The notes under the pieces are model-generated. The model made no database searches. It saw only the letters and a list, made by a program, of their open reading frames with translations, and was not told the origin of the DNA. Shown piece by piece: positions 46,815 through 58,265 of a DNA stretch of 64,000 bases (positions are counted from its first letter, which is position 1; the number at the start of each line of letters is the position of its first letter). This DNA is from Ursus arctos (lineage: Eukaryota > Chordata > Mammalia > Carnivora > Ursidae). Both the position numbers and the translations under genes were made by a program. Where the stretch lies: positions 17,199,848 to 17,263,847 of the forward strand of contig NW_026622986.1 of the NCBI RefSeq assembly GCF_023065955.2, given 5' to 3'.

Positions 46815-47282
46815 TAAATTTTAGTTCCTTTTTCTAGCCTTCCGATATAAAGTTTAAATTATTCATTTGATATTTTTTATCAATATAGGCATTTATTGCT
46901 ATAAATTTCCTTCTGAGCACGGTCTTCACTCTATCCCATAAGTTTCAGCATGTTTTATTTTCATTTTCATTAATTTCTAAATATTTTCTAATTTCCCTTA
47001 TAATTTTTTTGACCCAGTATGTTAATTTCTGTATATTTGTAAGTTTCCTAGTTTTCCTTCTGTTACTGATTTCTAGTCTCATTCTTGTAATTGAAGAAGA
47101 TACTTTGTATCATTTCAGTATTTTAAAATTTATTGACACTTGTTTTGTGGTCTAATGTAAGTTTATCCTGGAGAATATTCCATGTGCACTTGAGAAGAAT
47201 ATGTACTCTGTTGTTGGGTGGAGTGTTCGTCAGATGTCTATTAGGTCTAGTTAGTTTACAGTGTTGTTCAAGTTCTCATTTC

Positions 47283-47391
47283 TTTTTTTTTTTTAGTTTT
47301 GTTTGTTTGTTTTAGTTCATGAGAAACAGAGAGGCAGAGGGAGAAGCTCTGCCAAAGGCAGACACTTAACCACTGAGCCATGCAGGTGCCC
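47283..47391 (-). mobile_element. Internally deleted can-SINE
   Basis: Poly-T, (GTTT)n, 'gaaacagagaggcagagggagaagc', then directly 'aaaggcagacacttaaccactgagcc'. The middle of the SINE is missing. Short duplication CAAGTTCT on both sides. Confidence 0.85.
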
Positions 47392-47640
47392 CAAGTTCTG
47401 TATGTCCTTATTGAACTTTGTGTATTTTGGACTCTGTTGTTTGGGTCATATATGTTTATAAGTTTCACCTTAATGAATTGACTCATATAAATACATAATG
47501 TTTTTCTTCATCTTTTCTTAAAGTCTATTTTGTCCGTATTAGTGTAGCCACCCAGTTCTCTTGGTTACTCTTTACATCAAATATCTTTTTCCATCCTTTC
47601 ATTTTCAGCCTATTTGTGTCTTATGACAAAGACAAGTGCT

Positions 47641-48400
47641 TTGCATTAGTTTTTGTGGTAGCCCTAGACAGGTTAGAAGAGATAAGCACAATAATTTGCA
47701 AATGAGGTCTACTCTGTTTCCTCATCCAAGGACTAGGGTCCCCTACTGGGAATGCAGACTTCCATCTTCAAGATCACCACCAACCTGGGCTGGGGTAAGG
47801 GCAGGTAAAAATGCCTCAAAGCTTGCTACCTTTTTTAATTTGCCTTTTCTTTGATTCAGCATTTGCTGGGTTTCTACAAGCCTTTATTTTCCAGGGTACT
47901 GACAAAATTGGTTAAGAGAGTTTCAGTGTTTATGTGGAAGGGTGGGTGTTTGGAGCTGTTACCATTTTTGATGGTGTCACTCCACTAAAGGGAATTTATG
48001 AACATAGTTTTTAGTGCCAAGCAGAAAGAGCAAAGGAAGAAATACACATTGAAGCTACTAAAAGGGGATGATTGAAGGACCAAGACCTTAAATGAAATAA
48101 TAGAAGGTAGGATCAAAGCCATGGGATAGGAGGCATTGGTTTTGGAAGAGAATTAAAGAAGGAAGGAAAGAATAAGGGATGATTCAGAGGAAATTTTAAG
48201 TGAATGAATGGAAAGAAAAGCTATAATCTTTATTCAAAATTTTTTTTCTCCCATTTCCACTTATATTTGGGTATTTTGAAACAGCTGATAAGGAAAGTCT
48301 GGGAGAGTTTTTGTACTGTTATTTATCCATTATGATTTAGGAAATAATGGAGAATACTTAATGTTTTATTCTTAAATGTAAACATTGGCTGTTATAGTAT
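47641..48400. repeat. Possible 5' part of an old antisense LINE, then unique sequence
   Basis: 'ttattttccagggtactgacaaaattggttaagagagtttcag' and 'ggagctgttaccatttttgatggtgtcactcc' resemble reversed L1-type 5' text. From about 48050 the sequence looks unique. No gene evidence. Confidence 0.35.
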
Positions 48401-48714
48401 TTAACATCCTCCAAATCTTTAATTTATATGCCTTTATTACCCTTAGTCTTATTTATTATGTGTCTGGTTTTATCATTTTGTCATTCCTGGCAAAGAACCA
48501 GCTCATGACTGGATTTATCCAGCCATTTTTTATTGTTTTTTAAATTTCATTAATTTATGCCTTTGTGTTTATTGTTCATTCTTTTTGATTTTTTTTTTTT
48601 TTTTAGCCATCTTTGGCTTTTTACACTTGAATTTTTATCTCAGTATTTTAGTGAATGCATTTGAGGCCATATTTTTCCTTCTGAGTACAGTTCTGGCTAT
48701 ACCCATAGGTTTTT

Positions 48715-48860
48715 GTTTTTTTTTTAATTGAGCTATAATGACATATAACAATCCGGTTGTATAACATAATGATTTGATATTTGCACATAATGTAAAATGA
48801 TTCCCACATTAACATTCATCACCACACATTGTTAGAATTTTTTCCTTGTCATGAGAACCT
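48715..48860 (-). mobile_element. Antisense L1 3' end
   Basis: 'ttttttaattgagctataatgacatataacaatccggttgtataacataatg' and 'ttcccacattaacattcatcacc' are a reversed L1 3' UTR, directly followed by another L1 end at 48862. Confidence 0.7.
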
Positions 48861-48861
48861 T

Positions 48862-50330
48862 TTTTTAAGTTTTTATTCAAATTCCAGTTAGTTAACATAC
48901 AGTGTAATATTAGTTTCAGGTGTACAATTTAGTGATTCAACACTTACAATACCCAGCGCTCATCACAAGTGCCCTCCTTAATCCCCATTACCTATTTAAC
49001 CCATCCCCCTACCCACTCCTCTCTAGTGACCCTCAGTTTCTTCTCCGTAGTTAAGATCTGTTTCTTGGTCTGCCTGTATCTTTCTTTTTTTCCCCTACGG
49101 CACAGAGAGAGAGCAAGAGAGCACAAGTAGGGGGAGCGGCAGAGGGAGAGGAAGAAGCAGACTCCCCACTGAGCAGGGAGCCTGACTTGGGGCTCCATCC
49201 CAAGACCTTGGGATAACGATCTTAGCTGAAGGCAGATACTTAACCATCTGAGCCACCCAGATGCCCATTGTTTGTTTTGTTTAACTTCCACATGAGTGAA
49301 GTCATATAGTATTTGTCTTTCTCTAACTTATTTCACTTAGCATAATATTCTCTAGCTGCATCCTTGTCATTGCAAATGATAAGATTCCATTCTTCTTATG
49401 GCTGAGTAGTATTCCATTTTATATATATACACCACATCTTTATCCATTAATCAGTCGATGGATGCTTGGTCTGTTTCCAAAATTTGGTTATTGTAGATAA
49501 TGCTGCTAATAAACATTGGAGTGCATGTATCCCTTTGAATTAGTATTTTCGTATCCTTTAGATAAATACCAAGTAGTGCAATTGCTGGATAATAGAGTAG
49601 TCCTACTTTTAACTTTTTGAGGAAACTCCATACTGTTTTCTACAGTGGCTGCACCAGTTTGCATTCCCACCAATGGTGCAAGAGGGTTCCCCTTTCTCCA
49701 CATCCTCACCAACACTTATTGTTTCTTGTGTTGTTGATTTTAGTCATTCTGACAGGTGTGAGGTGATATCTCATTGTATTTCTCTGATGATCAGTGATAT
49801 TGAGCATCTTTTCATCTGTGTGTGTTGGCCATCTCTATGTCTTCTTTCAAAAAATGTTCATGTCTTCCGCCCATTTTTTAATTGGATTATTTGGTTTTGG
49901 GGTGTTGAGTTTGATAAGTTCTTTATAGATTTGATTGGATACTAACTCTTTATCAGATGTCATTTGCAAGTATCTTCTTCCATTCCACAGGTTGCCTTTT
50001 AGTTTTGTTCACTGTTTCCTTTGATGTGCAGAAGCTTTTTATTTTGATGAAGTCCCAATAGTTTATTTTTGCTTCTGTTTCCCTTGCCTCAAGAGACACA
50101 TCTAGTAAGATGTGTTACACCTGGTGTCAAAGAGGTTACTTAATCCATTTTGAGTTCATTTTTGTGTATGGAGTAAGATAGTGGTCCAGTTTTCCCAGCA
50201 CCATTTATTGAAAGAGATTGTCCTTTCCCCATTGTATATTCTCCGCTCCTTTGTTGTAAATTAATGAACCATATATACATGAGTTTATTTCTGGGTTGTC
50301 TATTCCTTTGATCTACATGTCTGTTTTCCC
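48862..50330 (-). mobile_element. Antisense L1 (about 1.5 kb) with nested SINE
   Basis: Reversed L1 3' UTR ('ttccagttagttaacatacagtgtaatattagtttcaggtg') runs into distal ORF2 ('gctgcaccagtttgcattcccaccaatgg', 'cccagcaccatttattgaaagag'). Host text CCCATAG plus a T run occurs on both sides (near 48705 and 50329). Frames are broken. Confidence 0.85.
49096..49266 (-). mobile_element. can-SINE
   Basis: 'agagagagagcaagagagcacaagtagggggagcgg', 'ggataacgatcttagctgaaggcag', 'cttaaccatctgagccacccagatgccc'. It splits the L1 3' UTR at 48862. The 99-codon minus frame at 48992-49291 is this SINE plus L1. Confidence 0.92.
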
Positions 50331-51472
50331 ATAGATTTTTATGTAGTTTGTTCTATTTCTAAAGTCTTTAAATTCTGTATTTTTATTTGCTCTATTTTTG
50401 AGTGTTTTTTAAAATTTTTAAATGATCAGTTTTGTTGTTGGCTGTCCTTTTATTATGAATACCTTTTTCATTGCTATAGTCAGAATATGACTTAGATCAT
50501 TTCTATAGCTTTGAATATATCAAGATTTTCTCTTTGTGGCCTATTACTTGATCAATTTTGGGGAAATGTTCCATACTTTTTTTTAGAAAGGTATTTTTAT
50601 CCTCTTATAACAGAGTTCATAGCTCCAGTGTATCTTTTGAAATCACAGTCATTAATTATTCTTCCTCATGTCCTCACCTCTAAATGTTGGAGTGCCCAAG
50701 AGCTTTATCTTTGGACTTCACTTTTCTGTCCCCACTCACTTCCAGAGTGATCTTATTAAATCTCTTGGCTTTAAATCCGGTTTTTATGCTGATGCCTTCC
50801 AAATTTATATCATTACATGGTACTTCTTACTTGAACTCCAGACCTGTTTATTTCTGCCTATGTATTTCCACTTTTGTGTCTAATAGGCATCTCCAATTTC
50901 ACATGCTTTTCTCTTTCTTCTTTTTGACTAAAGGTTTTCTCATTCCAATTTTTCCCTTATAATAGTTCTCAAGTTAGACACTGTTTCTATTCTTTTAGTG
51001 GTTACCATGGTAATTACAATATTCATTAGTTAATCCTTTTCCTGAATAATATGAAGATCTTGGAATATTATAACTCTTTTTATTCCTCCTTTAATTCCTC
51101 CTCAACTGTTTTATTAATTTTCTTATTTTTTAAAAACATTTCATGACATACTTTTTTGTGTGTGTTCTTTCTTTCTTCTCATTCCTCAGATTTTCTATTG
51201 AGAGTCATTTTTTTTTTCCTGAGCTTCATCGTTTAGATTTTGCTTTAAAGAATATTGGTGTGAAAACTTAGTTTTTTGTTTCTGTGACTATGTCTATTTT
51301 CATTCTTAAAAGATATTTTTGCTGGGGAGTTCTAGCTTGACAATTATCTTCTTCTAATGATAATAATAAAGAGCGATCTTAATATTTCAGTGTCTTCTTA
51401 TATTTTTACTGTCAACTGTCTAATTGTTACTCCTTTGAAGATAATCTTTTACTGCCTTTGGCTTTTTAAAAA

Positions 51473-51937
51473 TTTATTATAATCTGTTGGCAGCACACAG
51501 ATATTAATCAATCAAACCAAAACTACGTTTACACAGAATGGGCAATGACATGTAGCCACCGTATGGGAACTGTGCTCATTGAATCATCATGTTTTGCATT
51601 GAATCATCATGTTTTGGATGCTTGATCTTCTTGTGCCGCTCAGTCTCTTTCTGCAGGTGTTCAGTCTCCTTTATATGATGAGTGATCTCATCTTCATGGT
51701 GTTTCTTCAAGGCTGTTAGGTGTTCTCTAGTGTGCGCTCAGAGGTATCCTTCCTCTTCAGCTTGCTGTCTTCCCAAAGGCCCCGCAGGCCTCCTGTGGAG
51801 CCCGCACTGGAGTCTGCTGACCTTGGGAGCTGCAGCCTCAGGCTTGTGTGGCCCTAATGCCCCATCTGCCCAGCCGCACCTGCACCACGAATGGTGTGAC
51901 AGCTGATGTTAGAGCAGCACCTCTCCAGTCCCACTTC
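51473..51937 (-). pseudogene. ATP5IF1: Processed pseudogene of mitochondrial ATPase inhibitor (IF1)
   Basis: Read on the minus strand, this is an intronless, worn copy of the mRNA for the F1Fo-ATP synthase inhibitor IF1, a small helical mitochondrial matrix protein. I can see GGAFGK near 51780, then AEEE, and in the distal half [20 protein letters not shown] and KHDD, which is the family's histidine-rich C-terminal coiled coil. A one-base loss after the GGAFGK region shifts the frame and in-frame stops follow, so it is dead. A reversed polyadenylation signal (TTTATT) lies near 51473. A 14-bp duplication TGGCTTTTTAAAAA at 51459-51472 and 51938-51951 marks L1-mediated insertion. The plus-strand frame 51682-51906 is antisense to it. 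Confidence 0.9.
51577..51616. repeat. 20-bp tandem duplication in the pseudogene
   Basis: CATTGAATCATCATGTTTTG occurs twice head-to-tail, duplicating the codons and sequence around the former stop region of the IF1 copy. The copies are identical, so it is recent. Confidence 0.95.
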
Positions 51938-52404
51938 TGGCTTTTTAAAAAAAAAAAAACTTCACTTTGTCTTTGGTGTTCTTCATTACCTGGCTAGGTG
52001 TCTGTTTTTTCTTGTGCCTTTCTTGGAATTTGTTGGGCTTACTGAATAGGGGATTGGTGCTTTATATAATTGCCTTGTGCTGTTTCTGTCGCATTCGAGG
52101 CTCTGATTAGATATTTATTAGACTTTCTCCCTTTACATCCCATATCTCATAACCTCACTATCCTCACGTTTTTCCTACTTTCATTTCTTGGGGCCTCATT
52201 CTGATTTCCTGTGTTCCATCTCAGTAATTCTCTTTACAGCTGTGTCTATCTAATGTGATGTTCAATTTATTCACTGCGTTTTTATTTCAACTTGAAGAAT
52301 TTTAGTCTTACAGGCTCTACATGGTACTCTTTCAAGTCTTTTTGGTAAATATTTGGTAAATATTTGTAGTTTTCTAATCCCTGTGGATATTTTCACACTG
52401 ATCT

Positions 52405-52555
52405 TTTTTTTAAGATTTTTTTATTTGTGAGAGAGAGCACGAGTGGGGGGGAGAGTCATAAGGAGAGGGGGAAGCTGACTCCCTGCTGAGCAGGGAGGGT
52501 ATCATGACCTGAGTGAAAGTCAGACACTTAACCAACTGAGCCACCCAGGTGCCCT
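52405..52555 (-). mobile_element. can-SINE, internally shortened
   Basis: 'ttttaagatttttttatttgtgagagagagcacgag', 'ctgactccctgctgagcagggag', then directly 'atcatgacctgag' and 'acttaaccaactgagccacccaggtgccc'. A piece between the two middle blocks is missing. Confidence 0.9.
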
Positions 52556-53189
52556 TAATTTTCTTTAAACATACTGTACATGGTGGTTTTATAATCTTTG
52601 TATGACAATTCTAATATTCTGATATTCTAATATGTAAAGTTTTGTGGGTCTTTACCTTTTACTTGTTGTTTCTGCAAGTTCTCACTCATGCCTAGTAGTT
52701 TTCTTCATTCTTTTATTGGGAGTTCATCTTTCTTTAAAAAAAAAATAGTGAACTCTTTGAGGCCTTGGACGAATGTGCTTCCTTCCAGTCACCTGGTGAT
52801 GGTGACCCCACTAACATAGTACCGCTTTATGTTGAATTCAAGACTTTGGGCTATAAATCCTAGTGAGATCCTGCTCTTGTTTACAAATTTTCAGGAACTT
52901 ACTTATATCTCCCTAAGGTGCTCAGCCTTTTGAAAACACCTTTCCTTACAATCCCCTGTGGATGTATGGTGAATTTTCTTATCTGCCTTAAACTGGGGAT
53001 CTAGTCCTTAATAGAAATCCCAGTTTTATTGTGAGGAGGGGAAGATTCTATTAGACTTCCCACCTTGCTATACCAAATTATTTTTTCCAGAGTCCAAAAT
53101 TATATTCTAAAAGTGTCAATTAAAGCAGTTTCAATAAAATAGCAGATAGCTCCCTTCACAATGGTATTATAATAATAGCAGCTAATGTT

Positions 53190-53440
53190 TGTTCACCATT
53201 TATTATATGACAGGGATTATACACAAACTACCTCAGTTAAGCCTCACATCAACTATACATAGGGTACTATTATTAATCCTCCATTTCCTGATGAGTTAAT
53301 TGAAGCTTAAAGTAGTTATATTTTTGCCCAAGTTTACATAGTTAGTAATTAGGGGAACTTAGATTCAAAAGGCAGTCTGTCTGACCCCAAAACTTTTACT
53401 CTTGATCATTACCCCATACTACCTTTAATCGGACCATGGC
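53190..53440 (-). repeat. Near-full-length MIR
   Basis: Reversed MIR in order: 'tgtttgttcaccatttattatatgacagg', 'ctcagttaagcctcacatcaac', 'tattattaatcctccatttcctgatgag', 'agtttacatagttagtaattagggg', 'gtctgtctgaccccaaaac'. Confidence 0.8.
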
Positions 53441-53965
53441 CATTATATTATAGACCTTTCATAACTAAATTTGATTCAGTTATGCATGCTATACTTAGTA
53501 AGTGCAATATAACCTAGAGCTGGTCAAGGAAATCTGAAGCTCTAACAGTTCTTTTTTTAATTTTTAAAATTCTAGAAGTATTTATATTTTATTATTAATA
53601 CATTCAGAACATGGAATGGCATACTTTTCTTTCTTTGGCATTTTAAGTAAGTTTGTTTTTATCAAAGAAAAATCATTTTCCCAAAATTACAATGTAATAG
53701 CTGTATAATTTGTGAAAGTTTTTAATAGATGTTAGTGTACTTTCTTTGGGTGTATTACACTCTAATTACATACTCAAACTGTACTGTATTGATCTACATT
53801 CCTGATTGCCTTACAATAAAATTACCAGAGTATTTTTTTATCATTTTCTTCATTAAAACAGTTGCTTTGGAACATTTAACAATCAAAAAATAATTGAGTT
53901 AAGACTTTATGCTTCTGAGTGCTTCTAATTAAATTGGTCAGTCCAATTCAAAAAATAACATTTTA
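53441..53965. other. Unique AT-rich sequence
   Basis: No recognised element. Confidence 0.4.
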
Positions 53966-54162
53966 GGGGCACCTGGGTGGCCCAGTCATTAAGTGTCTGC
54001 CTTCGGCTCAGGGCCTGATTCCAGGGTTCTGGGATCGAGCCCCACATTGGGCTCCCTACTCTGGGAGCCTGCTTCTTCCTCTCCCACTCCCCCTGCTTGT
54101 GTTCCCACTTTCGCTGGCTGTCTCTCTCTCTCTGTCAAATAAATAAATAAAATCTTTAAAAA
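53966..54162 (+). mobile_element. can-SINE
   Basis: 'ggggcacctgggtggcccagtcattaagtgtctgccttcgg' head, 'gcttgtgttcccactttcgctggctgtctctc' and (AATA)n AAATC tail. Duplication AACATTTTA on both sides. Confidence 0.94.
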
Positions 54163-54372
54163 ACATTTTAATTTTTATGTAATTTATATAGACTCAAGCA
54201 GGAATTTTAGTGTAACATCTATTAACCACTTAATAGTGACTTTCTTCCTCCAGTTTGCTTGATGAAAGGTCAGGCTCTATGCAACGGCAAATGAAGTTAG
54301 CAAATTTGCGGTTTATCATCTTATTAGTGCAGCTTGAAGAGACAAAAAAAAGCATCAAAATTAGAGTCTATC

Positions 54373-54532
54373 GGGGCACCTGGGTGGCTTAGTTGGTTAA
54401 GCTTCTGACTCTTGATTTCGGCTCAGGTTGTGATCTCAGGGTCATGAGATGGAGCCCCGCATCAGGCTTGGCGCTGAGTGTGGAAACTGCTTCCGATTTT
54501 CTCTCTCCCTCTCCTCCTCCCCCCCAAAATAG
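54373..54532 (+). mobile_element. can-SINE, short tail
   Basis: 'ggggcacctgggtggcttagttggttaagc' head and CT-rich end with a minimal CCCCAAAATAG tail. Duplication ATTAGAGTCTATC (54360) versus ATTAGAGTATATC (54533). Confidence 0.93.
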
Positions 54533-54788
54533 ATTAGAGTATATCATCTAGAAAAGCCTTTAAATTTATCTCCATATAATTACCAAAACCCAGGTAGGCT
54601 CTTCCCTATACAAAAGTTGAAAACTCTGTTCTCTCAAATAGCCTTTAAGTGATAATATCTTTAAAAGCACTCTGAATGTATTAGAAAATTAATTATAAAA
54701 CAAACCAATTTGAAAACCAACATACAGGAAACCATTCAAAATGATTGATAGGAATTAAAGCTGCATAGTTAGATAATGTTCTTTTAAA

Positions 54789-54984
54789 AGTTTTTTTTAA
54801 AGATTTTATTTGAGACAGAGAGAACATGAGCGGGGTGGGGGAGGGTAGGCAGAGGGAGAGGAAGAGGGAGAAGTAGACTCCCCACTGATCAGGGAGCCCC
54901 ACGCAGGGCTTAATCCCAGGACCCCAGAATCATGACCTGAGCTAAAGGCAGAACCTTAAATGACTGAGCCACCCAGGCGCGCCA
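54789..54984 (-). mobile_element. can-SINE
   Basis: Antisense copy with a perfect 16-bp duplication ATAATGTTCTTTTAAA at 54773-54788 and 54985-55000. It is fairly diverged inside despite the clean duplication. The 69-codon minus frame starting at 54902 is spurious. Confidence 0.95.
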
Positions 54985-55082
54985 ATAATGTTCTTTTAAA
55001 TCACAGTGTCATCATTTTCCTATATCACTAAAACTTGTTAAATTGGCATTGTTCTCTATATATTCCTAAAATCTTTTAATTT

Positions 55083-55150
55083 TAAATTCCAGTATAGCTA
55101 ACATACAGTGTTATATTAGTTTCAGGTGTACAATATAGTGATTCAATAAT
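55083..55150 (-). mobile_element. Minimal L1 3' end insertion
   Basis: Only the last ~70 bp of the L1 3' UTR ('ccagtatagctaacatacagtg', 'ttagtttcaggtgtacaatatagtgattcaa') is present, with TCCTAAAATCTT versus TTCTAAAAATCTT at the sides. Confidence 0.8.
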
Positions 55151-55639
55151 TCTAAAAATCTTAATATTCATATCTCCTTACAGAAAGAACATAAACCTGG
55201 ACAGATGAAAAACTGTCTAATGACAGTAATATTATAAAATAGTTTCAGAATTTTGAGGTCACTAGCAAAACCTTAGTAAGTAAACATACTAACTAAAACT
55301 GGAATTTTGATTAGAAGATAGTACATTTATATCTTCTTTAATTTGAATAAAAAATTAAGCTCTTTGCCAGAATGGTGAGAGAGCTAGAACTTACTTCATT
55401 GAGTTTACAGAACCGGCTAAATTAATGTTTTTGGATTATCTTACTGATAAATGCCGGTGTGTGACAGTTAAGCTGATTACAATAGTGAGACATATTTCTT
55501 CTAACTTGTGAGATATCTTTTCTCAGTTCCAAACAGTATATATTTCTGAGAACTTTGTCCCTCTGATTCTGATATTTTGCTTAATATTTGCACATCATCT
55601 TACCTATTATACTGAATATTGAATCTTTTCACCCACAAG

Positions 55640-55790
55640 TGCATTTTTCAATGCTGCTTATTCACTGATTCTACTCTATTGACTACTATGTGCAAGGCAT
55701 GAACTAAGCCCTCGGGGTACGTTTGAGAACATCGCAGCCCCTGCTCTCATGGAATTTGCATTCTGACTAGAGAGACAGGTTTTACTGGGT
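55640..55790 (+). repeat. Ancient LINE/SINE-class relic
   Basis: 'gactactatgtgcaaggcatgaactaagccctcggggtacg' and 'gcccctgctctcatggaatttgcattctgactagagagacag' match the style of a common old mammalian repeat. Family uncertain. Confidence 0.5.
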
Positions 55791-56255
55791 GTTCCTGAGT
55801 TTCCATATATCCCCCATCAGAACATACTTTGATAACTTTGTTAGAGACATTGAAAATTATAGAAAGGCTGTGATGTATTTCCTCACAAATTGTACTCGGT
55901 ATTCGTCTGCTCGTCTTCCATCTTTACTCCTGGCAGTTCATCTATGCCTACGTGTTCAGCCATCAGCTCTATTTTGAGGACTTCCCAGTTTACATCTTTA
56001 AAACCTCTCACCTTTATTTTACAGCTACCTACAGGACCTTACTATATCATAACACACAATGTACCTTCAATTCAGCATATCTAAAACAGAACTTAAGCCT
56101 CCCAACTTTCTCAAATCTGTATTTGCACCTCAGTTTGCCAGCACCACAGACTCAGGATTTTATACTGTTTTAACTTCTTCCTATTTTTATAATCCCAGTT
56201 TATTCTGGCTTTGTTATCTCTATTTTTATCCCTCCCTTTGAAATACCTCTTTGCT

Positions 56256-56404
56256 GGGGTGCTTGGGTGTCTCAGTCGGCTAAGCAACTGACTCTTGGTT
56301 TTGGCTCAGGTCTTGATCTCAGGGTCATGAGTTCAAGCCCAGTGTTGGGCTCCACACAAAGCATGGAACCTACTAAAAATAAAATAAAATAAAAAAATTT
56401 TTAA
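56256..56404 (+). mobile_element. Older can-SINE
   Basis: 'ggggtgcttgggtgtctcagtcggctaagc' head, 'gttcaagcccagtgttgggctcc', no CT-rich block, A-rich tail. Duplication AAATACCTCTTTGCT versus AAATCCCTCATTGCT. Confidence 0.9.
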
Positions 56405-56774
56405 AAATCCCTCATTGCTAATCATCATAGTCCAGTATCTCATTATCTCATGACTGCTAATAGTTTCTTGACTTTTACCCTATCAGTTCATCCTGTCGGC
56501 TTTTCTCAGATTAAACCTTTTAAAATACTACTGCATTGGAGAGTCAATCGTTCCTGAATTATTTTCTTACAAAATCATCTTATTGTGATCTTTCTCTTAC
56601 CTGAATTCTTATAGCACTAGTTCTGTACTGCTTATACTTGGCTGTTACAGTACCTGGAATTACCTAGTACAATTTGTTGGTTATAATTTTTTTCAATTAA
56701 GAAAAAAAAATTTGCGGACTGCCTGCTGGGTGGAAAATAGTATGGGTGATACAGTGATAAATAAGACATGCCCA

Positions 56775-57030
56775 GTTTTGTCCTTAATATCAACATTTAT
56801 TAAGCGGCTAGTATGTGTCTGGTACTGTTCTATGTACTTTTTATATAACTCCCTTAATCCTCACAGCAACCCCATGTGGTAATATGCTATTATTTTCCTC
56901 ATAATACACAAAAGGAGTAAAATAACTTTTTCCAAATTAGTCAGCTAATAAATGACATAACCATGATTCAGACCCACTTCACTAGCTTCAAAATCCATGC
57001 TCTTAGCCACTACCACTACTATATCATTTA
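56775..57030 (-). repeat. Near-full-length MIR
   Basis: 'aacatttattaagcggctagtatgtgtctgg', 'ctcccttaatcctcacagcaaccccatgtggtaatatgctatt', 'attagtcagctaataaatg' and 'aaatccatgctcttagccactacc' follow MIR in reverse. Confidence 0.85.
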
Positions 57031-57049
57031 GTTGAAAAGGTAAGACAGA

Positions 57050-57800
57050 GACTTAAATAAGCACATTTTGAGGTATACTGTAAGAGCTTTGTGAGAGGTT
57101 TAAAGTACTTTTGCAGTTCAGCAGATGGCAAGATTACTTCCACCTCAGAAAAAAAAAAAAAGCTTTATGAGGGATTTGGAAGTGGGGTGGGGAGAAACAT
57201 TCCAGAGAGAGGAATTTGCATGATATAAAGCACTCTTGAGACAGACTATTCAAAGCATATTACCAGGAATTGTGAGTAATGTAGTTTAGCTGGGACAAAG
57301 GATACTTGAAACGGTAAAAGGAAATAAGTTTATAAAAGTAGGTTGCAGCCAAATTGTAAGTCTTGAATGTGAAGGTGTTTAAATCATATTTTATAGGTTG
57401 TAGAGTGATATTATCAAGTTCGTATCTTAGAAATGTTCAACTACAATAATGTCTAAGGCCAAAGGGAAGAGAAGGACCAGTTAGAGAGTTATTGCAATAG
57501 TCTAAGAAATAATGAAGCCCTGAATTAGGTAACTACAGAGACCAGAGGAGAGACTGTACGAATCTTCTTGAATCTTCAACATTTGCCAACTGATTGGCTA
57601 ACAGGTGATTGAAAGAAGCAGGTACCATTGACTAAAGGTAAGGGAGCACAGTTAGGAGATTACAGATAGAGAAAGGAGATATATCAGTTTGAGAAATATG
57701 CCAAATTTATGATGCCAGTAGAAGGAAACATTCAGCAGACAGTAATGTAGAATTTAAGAGATCAGAATTAGAGATGTAACTATTGGAGACCTTGACATAC
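57050..57800 (+). repeat. Ancient LINE-type relic
   Basis: 'ggatttggaagtggggtggggagaaacattccagagagaggaatttgcatg' and 'accagttagagagttattgcaatagtctaag' repeat the themes seen at 1846-2215 and 16700-17300. Same old repeat class, family uncertain. Confidence 0.5.
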
Positions 57801-58189
57801 ATCCGACAGCTAAAACCAGGGAAGCAGTAGAGGAAAAACATCTAGGGAACAGATGGAGGAATCATAACTACCAAAGGAATATTCCCGAAATAAAGAGAAC
57901 CAAAAGGATTAAAATAGGAAGTGAGACAGTGGAATGTTGCAAAGAGGTTAAACAAATGTGAATTTCTTGGCCACATTTACAAAACCTAGGTTGTGAGATC
58001 ATGAGTATTTAGGCTTATATACTTATGCCTTATGTATGCTATTTTATTCCTTTCTCTTAGACATTTGTTTGTTTGTTTTGTTTCCTGTCATTAGCTGTTC
58101 TTCAAATCATTTTCTAGTCTTTATATCATAAGTCAATTCTAGATTCCCTCACAGCACCTGGAAATCATAGATTAACTATGGTACCTATA

Positions 58190-58265
58190 CATGTTATATA
58201 TAATACATGCTATATTATTATATATAATATATATGAATAAAGTAAATATTATGTTATAGATATAA
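58190..58265. repeat. AT-rich low-complexity tract
   Basis: Alternating TATATAAT sequence, partly palindromic. Confidence 0.85.

Larger units (their letters stand above)
43830..47640 (-). mobile_element. Antisense L1, about 3.8 kb, degenerate
   Basis: It opens with a reversed 3' end ('aaaattgaggtgaaattcacataagattaacc') and carries the whole reversed distal ORF2: 'ggctaaataatactccattttatac', 'ttggtccatt'-like text, 'ctatattctgttccatcggtc', 'agcaccttgt'-like text, 'gatcatctggtcctggacttcc', 'cagatgtctattaggtc'. SINEs are nested at 46630 and 47283. An older L1 scrap (43710-43825) precedes it. All frames are broken. Confidence 0.85.
48401..53080 (-). mobile_element. Old antisense L1/HAL1-type host element with several insertions
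   Basis: Worn reversed L1-class text brackets younger insertions: 'gcatttgaggccatatttttccttctgagtac', 'attgctatagtcagaatatgac', 'tttgctggggagttctagcttgacaat', 'ggtgtctgttttttcttgtgcctttcttggaatttgttgggctta'. Insertions are L1 ends at 48715 and 48862, the pseudogene at 51473 and a SINE at 52405. The frame at 50668-50962 has no protein features. Confidence 0.6.

Noticed and set aside
48992..49291. 99-codon minus frame
   Set aside because: It is a can-SINE read through into L1 3' UTR.
51682..51906. 74-codon + frame with Cys/Pro/Ala-rich product
   Set aside because: It is antisense to the ATP5IF1 processed pseudogene.
55890..56241. Cluster of three overlapping 60-73 codon + frames
   Set aside because: Unique sequence without splice signals, codon bias or recognisable domains; overlapping frames of this size are expected by chance.
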